A stretch of 64,000 bases of DNA, taken from contig JARLHI010000040.1 in assembly GCA_031292355.1 (NCBI GenBank), positions 100,090-164,089 on the forward strand. Reading direction: 5' to 3'. This stretch comes from Candidatus Obscuribacterales bacterium (lineage in GTDB: Bacteria > Cyanobacteriota > Vampirovibrionia > Obscuribacterales > Obscuribacteraceae). Each line of letters begins with the position of its first letter. Positions within the stretch are counted from its first letter, which is position 1. Below, piece after piece: positions 1 through 8,993 of the stretch. The position numbers and the translations under genes were made by a program. The notes under the pieces were generated by a model. The model worked only from the letters and a program-made list of their open reading frames with translations, did not search any database and was not told where the DNA came from.

Positions 1-20
1 GCGCGCTTGTTTTTCCTGTG

Positions 21-1883
21 ATGACAGCTATTGAAAAAATGAAGCTCCCTGCTCTCTCCTTAATTGGTTTAGCTTTTTTGCCACTTCCGGTTTTCGGGCA
101 AGTGGCAAAAACGGTGCCAGTGCAGTCTTATGTCGGTTCCGCTAATGTGTCATCGGCGTCCGTCACTGGAAAGCTTGGCAATCTAAATATTGCCACTGAG
201 GAGTCGGCGCAGAATACAGTGTCATCGCAGGAGCCAAGCGTATTGCTGATGCTACATGGACCGAAGAAGGCTGAGGCGGCGACAGCCAATCAGAAGACGG
301 TTCAAAATAGCACTGTAGTCAAGGCACCGCAGGCGGTATCAATTCCAGCGGCATTACTGGTCTCCCAGCCGGCGCTTACGCCAGTACCAGTCTTGGCGGC
401 GCTGCAGCCGGCAAATGCTGTTCAGGTAAATGGAGATGGCGGTCAACTGATTTCTGAGACCCCGCAGCCCCTGCCGACGAACTCGGCTCCTCCGTCTAAC
501 ACTTCTGCCGTAAACTATATCCCTAAACTAACGGCGTCTGCTCAATATCCCTTCGCGCCAGAAGGGGAAACAAGGCGTGCACTGCCGTCCGTATTAGACC
601 CTGTTTTCCCTAGTACCGAATATATTGGTGTAGCCGGACAAACGCAGATTGGCGTGCCGAATTTAAATCCGGTGTTTCCTCTGGAAAAGGCTATTTATAA
701 AGCATGTCCTGTATTAAAAAAGGCTCGGATTGAAATATATGGTTGGACGAACCCTGGTGTAAACCGCAGCACGTCCATACATTCCAATGTGCCGTTGTCC
801 TATGCAATTGTTCCTAACCATATTGAGTTGGACCAACAAGTCATCCGCATCGACCGCATGCCAGACACTGTGCAGCAAGAACATAATGATTGGGGTTTTC
901 GTCTCAGTATGGTCTACGGCATAGACACGCGCTATACGGTGGCGACCGGTTGGTACCCCGCTAGTGGGCAGGTTCTGGGTCAAAACAGGCTTTATTCGTG
1001 GGACCCAGTCGAGTGTTATGGCGTCTACTACATTCCTAAAATTAAAGAGCATAAGCTCTTTGACGGATTGGTGATTAAGGCCGGACGCTATATTTCGCCT
1101 TCAGATATTGAAGCGCAACTAGCACCAGACAATTATTTGTGGACGCACTCTTTGATGTTCACAGTAGACAACTACACTCAGACAGGTGTTTTGGCCAGCC
1201 TCAAGTTGAATAAACAGTGGATGCTGCAAGCGGGCGTTCACGCTGGGGATGATATTGCACCCTGGGCCAAGGCTGCCATTCCCTCAGCTGAAGCTTGTCT
1301 TCGCTGGCAATCCAAAACTAACAAGGATTCCTGGTATTTCACGGCCAACTCCTTTAACAACGGTCATTACAGGCTGGCAGATAAAAATAATGGCCAGAGT
1401 GGACACGACAATTTGCAGCAGCTCAATGTCACTTGGGGACACAGATTCAGTCGCCGAGTGCATATGATGACCGAAGCTTATTACATGTATGAAATTAACG
1501 CTCTTGCTGGCGGCACGGTGGTTTCTGGTCCGCCCAAGCCATACTTTACTGGCACTGGTCCTGGATCTTATTTGCATGGTCTTTCGCAGGCCTGGGGAGT
1601 AGTTAATTACACGAACATCAAAATTACAGATAAAGACTACATCTCTATCAGGCCCGTGGATTTTCTTGGAGATCCAAGGGGCTTGCGAACAGGTTTTCAG
1701 ACAACCCTTTCCAGCTGGACTGTCGGATGGTGCCATAGATTCAACGATTTGTTGTGTATACGTCCAGAAATCAGATACGAGAGGTCTTTGAACAGCCACA
1801 ATGGTGTTCCGGTGACACCATACGACGATGGCAAACGCATGTTTCAATTCACGTTTGGAGCAGACTTAATTCAAAGATTTTGA
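21..1883 (+). CDS. Outer-membrane beta-barrel porin (BBP2/OmpL-like)
   Basis: Secreted protein of about 620 residues that probably forms a channel in the outer membrane. A signal peptide (hydrophobic LSLIGLAFLPLPVF ending in GQ) is followed by about 190 low-complexity Ala/Pro/Ser/Val residues. From about residue 235 there are alternating aromatic/polar strands typical of putative beta-barrel porin-2: a GW(T/Y) strand, a GRYISPSD segment, and GVHAGDD and WGHRFSR turns. The last residue is Phe (LIQRF), the usual BamA recognition end. Start codons GTG 18, ATG 21 and ATG 39 are all possible; the signal peptide fits any of them, and no clear ribosome site is visible because the window begins just upstream. 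The substrate is unknown. The family call comes from pattern recognition and could be another OMP family of the same fold. Confidence 0.72.
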   Translation: MTAIEKMKLPALSLIGLAFLPLPVFGQVAKTVPVQSYVGSANVSSASVTGKLGNLNIATEESAQNTVSSQEPSVLLMLHGPKKAEAATANQKTVQNSTVVKAPQAVSIPAALLVSQPALTPVPVLAALQPANAVQVNGDGGQLISETPQPLPTNSAPPSNTSAVNYIPKLTASAQYPFAPEGETRRALPSVLDPVFPSTEYIGVAGQTQIGVPNLNPVFPLEKAIYKACPVLKKARIEIYGWTNPGVNRSTSIHSNVPLSYAIVPNHIELDQQVIRIDRMPDTVQQEHNDWGFRLSMVYGIDTRYTVATGWYPASGQVLGQNRLYSWDPVECYGVYYIPKIKEHKLFDGLVIKAGRYISPSDIEAQLAPDNYLWTHSLMFTVDNYTQTGVLASLKLNKQWMLQAGVHAGDDIAPWAKAAIPSAEACLRWQSKTNKDSWYFTANSFNNGHYRLADKNNGQSGHDNLQQLNVTWGHRFSRRVHMMTEAYYMYEINALAGGTVVSGPPKPYFTGTGPGSYLHGLSQAWGVVNYTNIKITDKDYISIRPVDFLGDPRGLRTGFQTTLSSWTVGWCHRFNDLLCIRPEIRYERSLNSHNGVPVTPYDDGKRMFQFTFGADLIQRF

Positions 1884-1911
1884 GTTCGCTGCGAGCCTCA
1901 AGGAGAGTCTG

Positions 1912-3156
1912 ATGAAGGGAAGTTTTTCGGCTGTACTGATGGCGCTCTGTATTAGTTTGAGCGCACATTCTGCCGAACGCCGACCAACTGACGCATTGGA
2001 ATTGGCGAAAGGCAGTCGACCGGCTATAGCTACTGACGGCAGTAGCCGGCTCTACGCGGTGTTTGAAGGTTGTGATGGTGACAAAAAAGTGTCAGACATT
2101 TTTTGCTCATCTAGCATCGATTGTGGTGCTACCTGGTCTGCTCGGCAGAATATATCAAAGATGCAATCTGCTTCGGAACGTGCAGCTGTTGCTGTCGAAA
2201 AGAGTGGTGCCATTGATGTTGTCTGGAGTAGCAACGGTGCAGATCTCAAAAGCTCTGATATTTTCTTTGTGCGCTCCACTGACGGTGCTAAAACCTGGTC
2301 CGAACCAATAAACATCTCCAACACTGCTGGTCCTTCCGTAGAACCGGCAATAGCAACAGGTCCAGACGATTCAATTCATGTTGTCTTTACTGATACCAGT
2401 ACCGCAGACTACAACAAAGATATTTTGTACGTTCGTTCTAAGGATGGAGACAAGCAATCGTCCAAAATCGCTTTTCTTTCGCCTGTCGATATCTCGAACA
2501 CACCTGGCGCATCAACAGAGCCTGACCTTGTCGTGACGCCAGAAGGTGTCGTTCGTGCAGTCTGGATAGATACGACGTCGGGCGAAACTCATCCAGATGT
2601 CTATTCGGCCAGGCGTGAGCACGACTCCTGGACTGAGGCTGTTGATGTCAGCCGGTCCGCGCGAGTGTCTACTCATCCGAGTTTGGCTTACGATAAAGAG
2701 AGAGTTTTTCTTACCTGGTCTGATAATTCACGTAAGGAGACGGCCGCAGACATCTGGGTCGACATCGGTAGTAGAAGAGGAAAATTCAGCAAACCCATTA
2801 ATATTTCCGACACGCCTGGATGGTCGAATGAACCAAGGGCTACAGCCAACAACGGTCAGCTAGTAATTGTTTGGACCGACACTAGTACCGGTACGCTCAC
2901 ACCCAGTATTTACGCTAGAGTAACACCAGATGTTGGGCAAGATTTTACTGCGGTCATGAATATGTCGCAGAGGCAAGGCATGTCAAAACATCCAAGTGTC
3001 ACCATTACCGGTGGCAAGATGATTGTTGTCTGGGAGGAGATTGTCGGTGACGATAGCACCATCGAGGTCACTACTCTGAAACTAAAGGATTTGCCCACAG
3101 GACCGCCCTTGGCGGTTGATCCGACACTCCATGGCGTTTCAGGTAATATGCACTAG
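1912..3156 (+). CDS. Secreted sialidase-fold (BNR/Asp-box) protein
   Basis: A 414-residue exported protein with a short signal peptide ending near SAHSAE. The body is a series of beta-propeller blades with Asp-box motifs such as STDGAKTWSEP and SIDCGATWSA. A repeated blade signature, (I/V)(N/D)(I/V)S(N/D)T(A/P)G, recurs about five times. This is the fold of exo-alpha-sialidases and related BNR proteins, but the catalytic Arg triad and Tyr/Glu pair were not identified, so enzymatic sialidase activity should not be assumed. A strong AAGGAGA ribosome site lies before ATG 1912. It starts 28 bp after the porin and its stop nearly touches the next gene, so the three genes may be one operon. Confidence 0.7.
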   Translation: MKGSFSAVLMALCISLSAHSAERRPTDALELAKGSRPAIATDGSSRLYAVFEGCDGDKKVSDIFCSSSIDCGATWSARQNISKMQSASERAAVAVEKSGAIDVVWSSNGADLKSSDIFFVRSTDGAKTWSEPINISNTAGPSVEPAIATGPDDSIHVVFTDTSTADYNKDILYVRSKDGDKQSSKIAFLSPVDISNTPGASTEPDLVVTPEGVVRAVWIDTTSGETHPDVYSARREHDSWTEAVDVSRSARVSTHPSLAYDKERVFLTWSDNSRKETAADIWVDIGSRRGKFSKPINISDTPGWSNEPRATANNGQLVIVWTDTSTGTLTPSIYARVTPDVGQDFTAVMNMSQRQGMSKHPSVTITGGKMIVVWEEIVGDDSTIEVTTLKLKDLPTGPPLAVDPTLHGVSGNMH

Positions 3157-3165
3157 GTGAGGTTA

Positions 3166-3573
3166 ATGATGTTTCGTTTTCGAGAAAGTCTTGTTGCGCT
3201 CCTCCTTTGTTGTGTTGTTAGTGCTCCTGTCATGGCAGATGCTACTTCCGGCGCACCAACAGCTGGTGCTGCTTCCCCCTCGCCTCCAGCGTCTGTACCT
3301 AAGCGTATTTTAGGAGCAGTTGTGGGAACGGTCGTTGGCACACCAATATGCTTTGTGCGTGGATCCATAGCAGATGAGAAGAGCGCAATTCAGGGCATGG
3401 TCGGGGATACCGAAAATAAAGTGGCGCTATATTCGGCCGGCGCATTCTGGTTGCCGTTTGGTATAGCCACCGGTTTTTTATCATCGCCGTTTTGTTCCTT
3501 TAAGCATAGTATGTTAAACACGGACAAGCCGTTCAGCAAAGAACAATTCAGCTTGAACGATGATTATCAATGA
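3166..3573 (+). CDS. Small membrane protein, unknown
   Basis: About 135 residues. An N-terminal signal or anchor segment (LVALLLCCVVSAPVMA) is followed by an Ala/Pro-rich stretch, a Gly/Val hydrophobic segment (ILGAVVGTVVGTPICFV) and a second one (SAGAFWLPFGIATGFL). This predicts a two- or three-pass membrane protein, or an exported protein with two membrane hairpins. A GTG at 3157 is in frame, but AGGTGAGG at 3155-3162 sits just ahead of ATG 3166 or 3169, which are the better starts. It follows the sialidase-fold gene by 9 bp and is probably co-transcribed with it. No family recognised. Confidence 0.6.
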   Translation: MMFRFRESLVALLLCCVVSAPVMADATSGAPTAGAASPSPPASVPKRILGAVVGTVVGTPICFVRGSIADEKSAIQGMVGDTENKVALYSAGAFWLPFGIATGFLSSPFCSFKHSMLNTDKPFSKEQFSLNDDYQ

Positions 3574-3613
3574 TGTGAATAGTTACTATTTTCGGCAAAG
3601 CTACTTTTAAAAA

Positions 3614-3644
3614 GAACTGGCTCAACAAGCTGTTGAACCAGTTC
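3614..3644 (-). terminator. Rho-independent terminator
   Basis: Inverted repeat GAACTGG(C/T)TCAAC around a 5-base loop, followed on the minus strand by TTTTT. It lies directly after the stop of the minus-strand phosphoesterase gene and between convergent genes, so it may also slow plus-strand readthrough. Confidence 0.75.
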
Positions 3645-3651
3645 TCGTTCT

Positions 3652-4473
3652 TCATGCAGCGGTTGTGAGATTCGTGGGCCGCCAGTAAATGATCGAGAGA
3701 TTGCCTTCGAAATCTTCAACCAGTGCTGAACAGCTTTCAACCCAATCGCCATCGTTGCAATAGAGCACACCGTCGATTTCGCGCATCTGTGCGTGATGGA
3801 TATGACCACAGACGATGCCGTCGGCACCACGGAATTTAGCCTCTGCAGCAAGAGCTGTTTCGAAGTCCGAGATGAAGTTGACAGCGTTTTTGACTTTGTG
3901 TTTGAGGTAGCTTGAAAGAGACCAGTAGGGCAGCCCCAGTTTTCGCCTGCAATAGCTCAAGCCGGCATTGAGCCGCAGTGCCAGTTCATAAGCGGTGTCG
4001 CCGATGTAAGCCAGCCATTTGGCGTACTTCATGACGCCGTCAAACTTGTCTCCGTGCAAAACAAGCAGTTTGCGACCGTCCGCGGTTTCATGAATCAGCT
4101 CGTCGACAATCAGCACGCCGCCAACGTTGACACCGAGGAAATCACGGGCGAATTCGTCATGATTGCCGGGCAAAAAGTATGTTTTGGTTCCCTTGTGCAC
4201 CTTGCGCAGCAGTTTCTGAACAATCCTGTTGTGCTCGGCTGTCCACAACCACGATTTTCTTAGTCTCCAGCCGTCAACGATGTCGCCGACAAGATAGAGA
4301 TATTCGCTTTCGTTGTGCCGCAAGAAATCCAGCAAAATACTGGATTTGCAGCCGCGTGTGCCGAGATGGATGTCAGAGAGCCAAATAGTGCGCCAGCGTT
4401 TATGGTTGTCGGCGATGTCATTGCTGTCATGAGCCTGTTCGATTAGACCGAGTTGTTCGAGCTGAATATTCAT
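3652..4473 (-). CDS. Metallophosphoesterase, UDP-2,3-diacylglucosamine diphosphatase-like
   Basis: A 273-residue calcineurin-type phosphoesterase. Metal ligands are readable in order: D34-x-H36, GD64, GN104HD, H140 (VLHGD) and GH224IH226. Length and motif spacing match the LpxH/YbbF-like group that hydrolyses UDP-2,3-diacylglucosamine in lipid A synthesis. However, many environmental homologues of this group sit beside glycosyltransferases and may act on other nucleotide-linked lipids. Here the divergent neighbour at 5067 is such a glycosyltransferase, which supports a cell-envelope role. CTTCAGGAGG precedes the ATG. A terminator follows directly. Confidence 0.78.
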   Translation of the reverse strand: MNIQLEQLGLIEQAHDSNDIADNHKRWRTIWLSDIHLGTRGCKSSILLDFLRHNESEYLYLVGDIVDGWRLRKSWLWTAEHNRIVQKLLRKVHKGTKTYFLPGNHDEFARDFLGVNVGGVLIVDELIHETADGRKLLVLHGDKFDGVMKYAKWLAYIGDTAYELALRLNAGLSYCRRKLGLPYWSLSSYLKHKVKNAVNFISDFETALAAEAKFRGADGIVCGHIHHAQMREIDGVLYCNDGDWVESCSALVEDFEGNLSIIYWRPTNLTTAA

Positions 4474-5066
4474 AGCAACCTCCTGAAGGTGTGCTTGCGG
4501 AAGAGTGGCTAGGGTTGGTGAATTTCGTATTGCGCTTAAGAGAGTGCTCGGGGTTGGGAAGAAGGGGGAAGATGCTTTGAAGATAGCAGCGTGTTTGATG
4601 CGAACTCAATCAAAACGAAATAAAAATTGCCTCTCTTCGCTCGCTTAGCTAGCGACAGTAAGACGGGCAATTCATCGGCATCTTGATCTGGTTAAGGGGT
4701 GGTTAAGATAAGCCCTTTGTGTACCAAATATCTCGAGATGATACTACTTGCGGTGCGCGTATCTTGAACATTTGTAAGCGAGGAGTTCAATTGTTGAATC
4801 TCTTAAACACTCCTTAACCGCTTGTGATCGCTCTTGTCGAGGCTCTTTCGCTGTCGCGAGCGCCGCTAGTGCAAAGTGCTCTTTGCAGAGGTCCTGACTC
4901 TGAGCGAATGCTTTCAATCGAATTGATTCCACTGCTGCACACCAGCTACGGTGAGTAGACACCTCATTACTTTGTTACGCAACGGAAATACTCACCCTCT
5001 TTCACTCCACCCACTTCACCTCAACCAGCCCTGCACCATTCATTCAAACCTCTTCAGGAGTTTGTC
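4474..5066. other. Divergent intergenic region (593 bp)
   Basis: Holds the 5' regions of two divergent genes and no convincing reading frame. AATTGCC near 4627 and GGCAATT near 4666 form a long-range stem enclosing a GCTAGCG-containing hairpin. On the minus strand this is followed by TTTTTATTT, so it resembles a terminator for an unknown minus-strand transcript. The final 60 bp before 5067 are pyrimidine-rich and unstructured, ending in CTCTTCAGGAG. Confidence 0.4.
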
Positions 5067-6104
5067 ATGCATATTGCTATCGTCACCGATGCCTGGTTTC
5101 CTCAAGTCAACGGAGTCGTTCGAAGCCTGTCAACAGTGGGCAAAGAACTCGAAGACATGGGGCACAAAGTCACCTTTATTACCCCGAAGTTGTTTCACTC
5201 GCTTCCCTTGCCCGGTAACGCGGAAGTGGTTCTCAGCCTGTTGCCGCGCTTTAAGATGGCCAGAATCCTGGACCACCTTAAGCCGGATGCCATTCACATC
5301 GCCGTCGAGGGACCTCTGGGCTATGCCGCGCGTCGATACTGCCTGCGGCGGGGTATCGCTTTTTCCACTGCCTACCACACCAAATTTCCTGAATATCTGC
5401 AAAAGCAATTCGGTGTGCCCGAGGCTTTGACCTACCGCGTCGTCCGGCGTTTTCACCAGTCATCTTCTGCCGTCATGGTGGCTACTCAATCGCTGGAAGA
5501 TGATCTGACTGCGCGGGGCTTCAAGAATATTGTGCGCTGGTCTAGAGGCGTCAATATGGAGCAATTTTCTCCAGCTCCAGGAGGACAGAAAAACTTCTAT
5601 CCTGCTTCTTTGCCGCGTCCTATCTGGCTCAATGTCGGGCGAGTTTCGGTGGAAAAGAATATCGAAGCTTTCCTTGCGTTGGATTTGCCTGGCAGCAAGG
5701 TTGTGGTGGGTGATGGTCCTCATATGCAAGAACTGAAAGGCAAATATCCCGGTGTGTATTTCGCTGGTATGCGCGGTGGAAAGGATCTTGCAGATCATTA
5801 CGCCGGAGCCGATGTCTTTGTTTTTCCCAGTGTCACCGATACGTTCGGTCTCGTTTTGCTTGAGGCGCTCGCTTCTGGTCTTCCAGTTGCCGCGTATCCA
5901 GTGACCGGACCGCTCGATGTGGTGACGGATCCGCGGGCAGGTTCGCTCGATCTGGATCTTCAAAAGGCTTGCAAACAGGCGCTTCTATTGTCGCCAGCAG
6001 ATTGTTTAGCGTTTGCTCGTACTTATTCGTGGAGAGCGAGCGCCGAACAATTTCTGACGAATTTGCAGAGACGTCGTGATGTTGATCGGCGAAAGATAGC
6101 CTAA
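5067..6104 (+). CDS. Glycosyltransferase family 4 (GT-B fold)
   Basis: A 345-residue retaining GT-B glycosyltransferase. The N-terminal MHIAIVTDAWFPQVNGVVRSL is the usual acceptor-side beginning of the WcaA/MgtA/PimB-like group. The C-terminal donor site reads FVFPSVTDTFGLVLLEALASGLPV, where the first Glu of the E-x7-E motif is Asp. This resembles GDP-mannose-dependent alpha-mannosyltransferases and digalactosyl/glucosyl lipid transferases. It probably glycosylates a membrane lipid at the cytoplasmic face. The start is fixed by CAGGAG 10 bases ahead of ATG. It is divergent from the LpxH-like phosphoesterase, a pairing seen in several Gram-negative groups. Donor and acceptor cannot be told from sequence. 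Confidence 0.82.
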   Translation: MHIAIVTDAWFPQVNGVVRSLSTVGKELEDMGHKVTFITPKLFHSLPLPGNAEVVLSLLPRFKMARILDHLKPDAIHIAVEGPLGYAARRYCLRRGIAFSTAYHTKFPEYLQKQFGVPEALTYRVVRRFHQSSSAVMVATQSLEDDLTARGFKNIVRWSRGVNMEQFSPAPGGQKNFYPASLPRPIWLNVGRVSVEKNIEAFLALDLPGSKVVVGDGPHMQELKGKYPGVYFAGMRGGKDLADHYAGADVFVFPSVTDTFGLVLLEALASGLPVAAYPVTGPLDVVTDPRAGSLDLDLQKACKQALLLSPADCLAFARTYSWRASAEQFLTNLQRRRDVDRRKIA

Positions 6105-6118
6105 CACCAATGAAGCAG

Positions 6119-6149
6119 GGCGATGAGCGCGGTTTTTGAGCTCATCGCC
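6119..6149. terminator. Hairpin between convergent genes
   Basis: GGCGATGAGC and GCTCATCGCC pair perfectly over an 11-base loop (GCGGTTTTTGA). Only a weak TTGTT tract follows on the plus strand. It is placed right between the convergent glycosyltransferase and 6153 genes, so it is a probable terminator of the T-poor kind. Confidence 0.55.
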
Positions 6150-6152
6150 TTG

Positions 6153-6659
6153 TTAGAAATTAGTTTCGCAGTCGTATCCAGCAAACCAGTCAGATTTCCA
6201 GTCTAAGAAATCCTGCAATTCCCGTTGCTGATTTGCGCTTGTTCCTTCCATGCGATATGGCGGGCGAGGGTTTTGGGAATTCCAAGGAGAGAACTGGGGC
6301 TGAACTCGCGAGGGTGGGTGATAGAGCCCACTCTCCTTTGAGAACATACCCTTCGATTGAATCACGGGTCCGAGAAAATGACCAAGCATTTGTCGATGTG
6401 TCACAGGATCAATGTCACTTGTTCTGTGCTGGCGATAGGAGGTTATCTTGAAAGGTTCAGGGACTGAGAAATTGTCATATTTTCTAGTGTCAAGGTAGTG
6501 ATTTTGAGCACTTTGAGCGAGGCAGGGATTTGAGTTACACCAAACTGTGGCTAAGGATAAACTGAGCGAAGCCAAAACTATATTTTGCATTCGCTTAGTC
6601 TCAACTTTGCGTAAAATAATATTTTTAGCAAAGTGTGATGCTCGGTTTAAAAATTTCAT
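6153..6659 (-). CDS. Secreted hypothetical protein, paralogue of upstream gene
   Basis: A 168-residue predicted exported protein of unknown function. The signal peptide core is LASLSLSLATVW followed by CNSNPCLAQS. The first Met gives a long N-region of 23 residues; an internal Met at 6590 would give an ordinary signal peptide. GGAG stands 10 bases before the first Met, which also overlaps the upstream stop by ATGA, so translational coupling favours the longer form. The signal end (CxSxxCLAQS) and the C-terminal block (RELQ-FLD-KSD-FAG) are shared with the gene at 6656. The middle is not similar, so the pair looks like duplicates with a replaced central part. Confidence 0.6.
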   Translation of the reverse strand: MKFLNRASHFAKNIILRKVETKRMQNIVLASLSLSLATVWCNSNPCLAQSAQNHYLDTRKYDNFSVPEPFKITSYRQHRTSDIDPVTHRQMLGHFLGPVIQSKGMFSKESGLYHPPSRVQPQFSPWNSQNPRPPYRMEGTSANQQRELQDFLDWKSDWFAGYDCETNF

Positions 6660-7333
6660 TCGGCATCAACTCCAGCAAAGCAGTCAGACTTCCCGTCCAA
6701 AAAGTTCTGCAACTCACGGCGCTGGGCTGCACTTGCTCCAGATAGGTGACACGACGAAGAAGCCCCTATCCAAACTCTGTGTTTGAAACGCCATTGAACT
6801 CTGCGTGCTGCCACACTATTTATACGGTTTGAATAGGATCCGTCGGGCTCCACCATAGGGAACGATTCTCTAAATATTGGCGGTAACGATTGAAGATCAA
6901 ATCGGTCTAAGCCGGAATTCGATGTTTTCATCAGTTCCGAAATCGTAATCGTGACAGCGACATCGTTTTCACCATATTTCGTAGGTTTAGCGCGCAGATT
7001 GTAAAACCAAGTATCCGGCGGTTTTTTTACTCCTTCAGATTCCCAATATTTCCTCAATATTGCAAAAATACTTTTGAGATCAATAGCGATAGAGTCGCGA
7101 TCAAATTCGTCACCGTACTTAGTTTTCATTGCGTTCAGCGCGACTTTGTTCGCTCCCTCATCCCCCAGGTCGAAGTCTATTTTCCGTACAAACAGTATCT
7201 TTCCGTTCGTGGACACGTCCTTTTGATTACTTTGTGCCAGGCATCCGTCTGAGTCGCACAGCACTGTCGCTAACGGCAAACCGAAAGCAAATATAAGAAA
7301 AAAGCGTGCACTTAGTTTCTCAAATGTTTGCAT
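6656..7333 (-). CDS. Secreted hypothetical protein with shared C-terminal tail
   Basis: A 225-residue predicted exported protein. ATG 7333 gives a clean signal peptide (ARFFLIFAFGLPLATVL, then CDSDGCLAQS). An ATG-less extension to 7363 is less likely. The body contains an alpha/beta segment with the look of a periplasmic domain (KILFVRKIDFDL, VAVTITISELMK). A C-terminal block, AQRRELQNFLDGKSDCFAG, nearly repeats that of the downstream gene, with which it overlaps by 4 bp. No known domain recognised. AT-rich codon use, unlike the glycosyltransferase upstream. Confidence 0.58.
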   Translation of the reverse strand: MQTFEKLSARFFLIFAFGLPLATVLCDSDGCLAQSNQKDVSTNGKILFVRKIDFDLGDEGANKVALNAMKTKYGDEFDRDSIAIDLKSIFAILRKYWESEGVKKPPDTWFYNLRAKPTKYGENDVAVTITISELMKTSNSGLDRFDLQSLPPIFRESFPMVEPDGSYSNRINSVAARRVQWRFKHRVWIGASSSCHLSGASAAQRRELQNFLDGKSDCFAGVDAE

Positions 7334-7382
7334 GATAATTATCAGCATACATTGCGAAGTCAAGTGTTGGCAATGGACCTGC

Positions 7383-8189
7383 TTATATCAGCGCTTTCAC
7401 AAACACATCGTGATTGTCTTCGATCCATTTTGTGCGCACCTTATACAGTGCATCCAGCTTGTAGTCTTTCCACATTTTCACAAAAGCTGGTTTTCCTTGT
7501 TTGACCTGACTTGCTACATAAGCAACTGATACTGCATTGCATTCATTCAGAAGGTCAAGCAGCTCTCTTCTTTGCTGCCTATTCATGCCGTATCCATCGC
7601 AAAAAACCTGGAACCGTTTGATTGGATCTAAGCCACCAAAGCCGTACGTGGATGCGTTTTGAGGATCATCGAGAGGAATCCAGGCGCGAGCTGTTCGTGC
7701 GGCATCCCAAAGGGCTCTGCCAGGCGCTGCAAAGTCCCAGTCGATAAAGCCGGTCGGCAGCCCATCATTGAAAACAATATTGCCCGGTCCAAGATCGTTG
7801 TGACAGACGATACCTACGCCAGCAGGATCGGCTAAGCCGGTATTCCATTTGCAGTTTTCTTCTGGTTGAAAGCTTGTGACGGCATCGTGATAGCTTCGAT
7901 GTAGCCTGGCTATTTCGTAAAGAGTCTGGTCCTCAAGACACCAGGGTGAATAGGGCGGTGCAGGTACTACGCCAGGCATGAACGAAATGCGTTCGGTTGT
8001 TTCATCAATAGCTATGGGTGCTGGCGCTGCGGTAAAGCCTGCTTGCTGCAGGTGCTTCAGTAGTTGGTGCACGGAGCTACTATGAACCTGCAATGGGCGG
8101 ACAACCTCATTGCCCCGTTTGTAAATGGCTCCAGCATTGGCTATACCATCTTCAAATAATTCATCTATATTCGCTTCTGTTGATGGCAT
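7383..8189 (-). CDS. Phosphotransferase of the APH/choline-kinase fold
   Basis: A 268-residue small-molecule kinase. The catalytic loop HNDLGPGN (H-x-D-x4-N) and the metal-binding IDWDFA, in place of DFG, are both intact and correctly spaced about 20 residues apart. Members of this family phosphorylate aminoglycosides, choline, homoserine or similar hydroxyl groups. The substrate cannot be predicted and there is no resistance-gene context. Monocistronic; the next gene upstream is on the other strand. A cytoplasmic location is expected because no signal is present. Confidence 0.75.
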   Translation of the reverse strand: MPSTEANIDELFEDGIANAGAIYKRGNEVVRPLQVHSSSVHQLLKHLQQAGFTAAPAPIAIDETTERISFMPGVVPAPPYSPWCLEDQTLYEIARLHRSYHDAVTSFQPEENCKWNTGLADPAGVGIVCHNDLGPGNIVFNDGLPTGFIDWDFAAPGRALWDAARTARAWIPLDDPQNASTYGFGGLDPIKRFQVFCDGYGMNRQQRRELLDLLNECNAVSVAYVASQVKQGKPAFVKMWKDYKLDALYKVRTKWIEDNHDVFVKALI

Positions 8190-8389
8190 CTTCGGTAATT
8201 TTTCTAAATGTGATCACTTCGCTTTGGCATTTCGATTGGACCGACCAACAGTCTCAACCATGAAATGGCTCTATTATCACTAATTTGCTGACCTTTCGCC
8301 TTAAAAAGCGGAACTCTGTTGGGCACGCTCCGTCGTTTCGCTAATGTTCAGTGAAGGGTCAGATTTTGAACGATTAACGGGTCTAACGG

Positions 8390-8761
8390 ATGAGTATGAA
8401 AATCTTAGTGGTCGACGATGATGAAAATATCCGCCTAATCGCATCATATTCACTTGTTGGCGACGATGTTCACGTGATTGAAGCAGCATCGGGCGCAGCG
8501 GCCCTTGAGTTGGCAAAGGATGAAGTCCCTGACGTGATTCTGCTCGACATGATGATGCCGAATATGGATGGCAAGACAACTCTTGCCAGGCTGAAAGAAT
8601 GCCCAGAAACAAAGCCCATTCCCGTCATCTTTTTTACAGCCAAAGTGCAGGCTCACGAAATGGAAACATATATCGGTCTGGGAGCTGCTGGTGTGATCAT
8701 GAAGCCCTTCGACCCCATATCACTACTTGATCAAGTAGTCGTAATGCTCGAGAAACACTAG
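8390..8761 (+). CDS. Single-domain response regulator (CheY-like)
   Basis: A 123-residue stand-alone receiver domain. The acidic pocket D10-D11, phospho-acceptor D53 (VILLDMMMP), T83 (FFTA) and K105-P106 are all present, so it should be phosphorylatable. There is no output domain and no histidine kinase nearby; the partner kinase must lie elsewhere. The start could also be the internal ATG two codons in. TAACGG ahead of the start is a poor ribosome site. Confidence 0.9.
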   Translation: MSMKILVVDDDENIRLIASYSLVGDDVHVIEAASGAAALELAKDEVPDVILLDMMMPNMDGKTTLARLKECPETKPIPVIFFTAKVQAHEMETYIGLGAAGVIMKPFDPISLLDQVVVMLEKH

Positions 8762-8993
8762 CGGCATCATTGGCTGTGGTGCAACAGCTTGCTTTGACTA
8801 CATATTTTGTCAAATCACGGACCAGTGAGAGTGATTTGTTGGAGTGCGTTGGCGACCTACTGAATAAGAGTATCGTTTGAGTCAGCACAAGCACACTTGC
8901 TGCTCTTATTTTGGGCAAAGCTTGTTTTCGGCAAAGTTGGTTAAAAAAGCAAAGCATGAGCAAGGTCATTCGCTCACACTTTGCAGTCATAGT

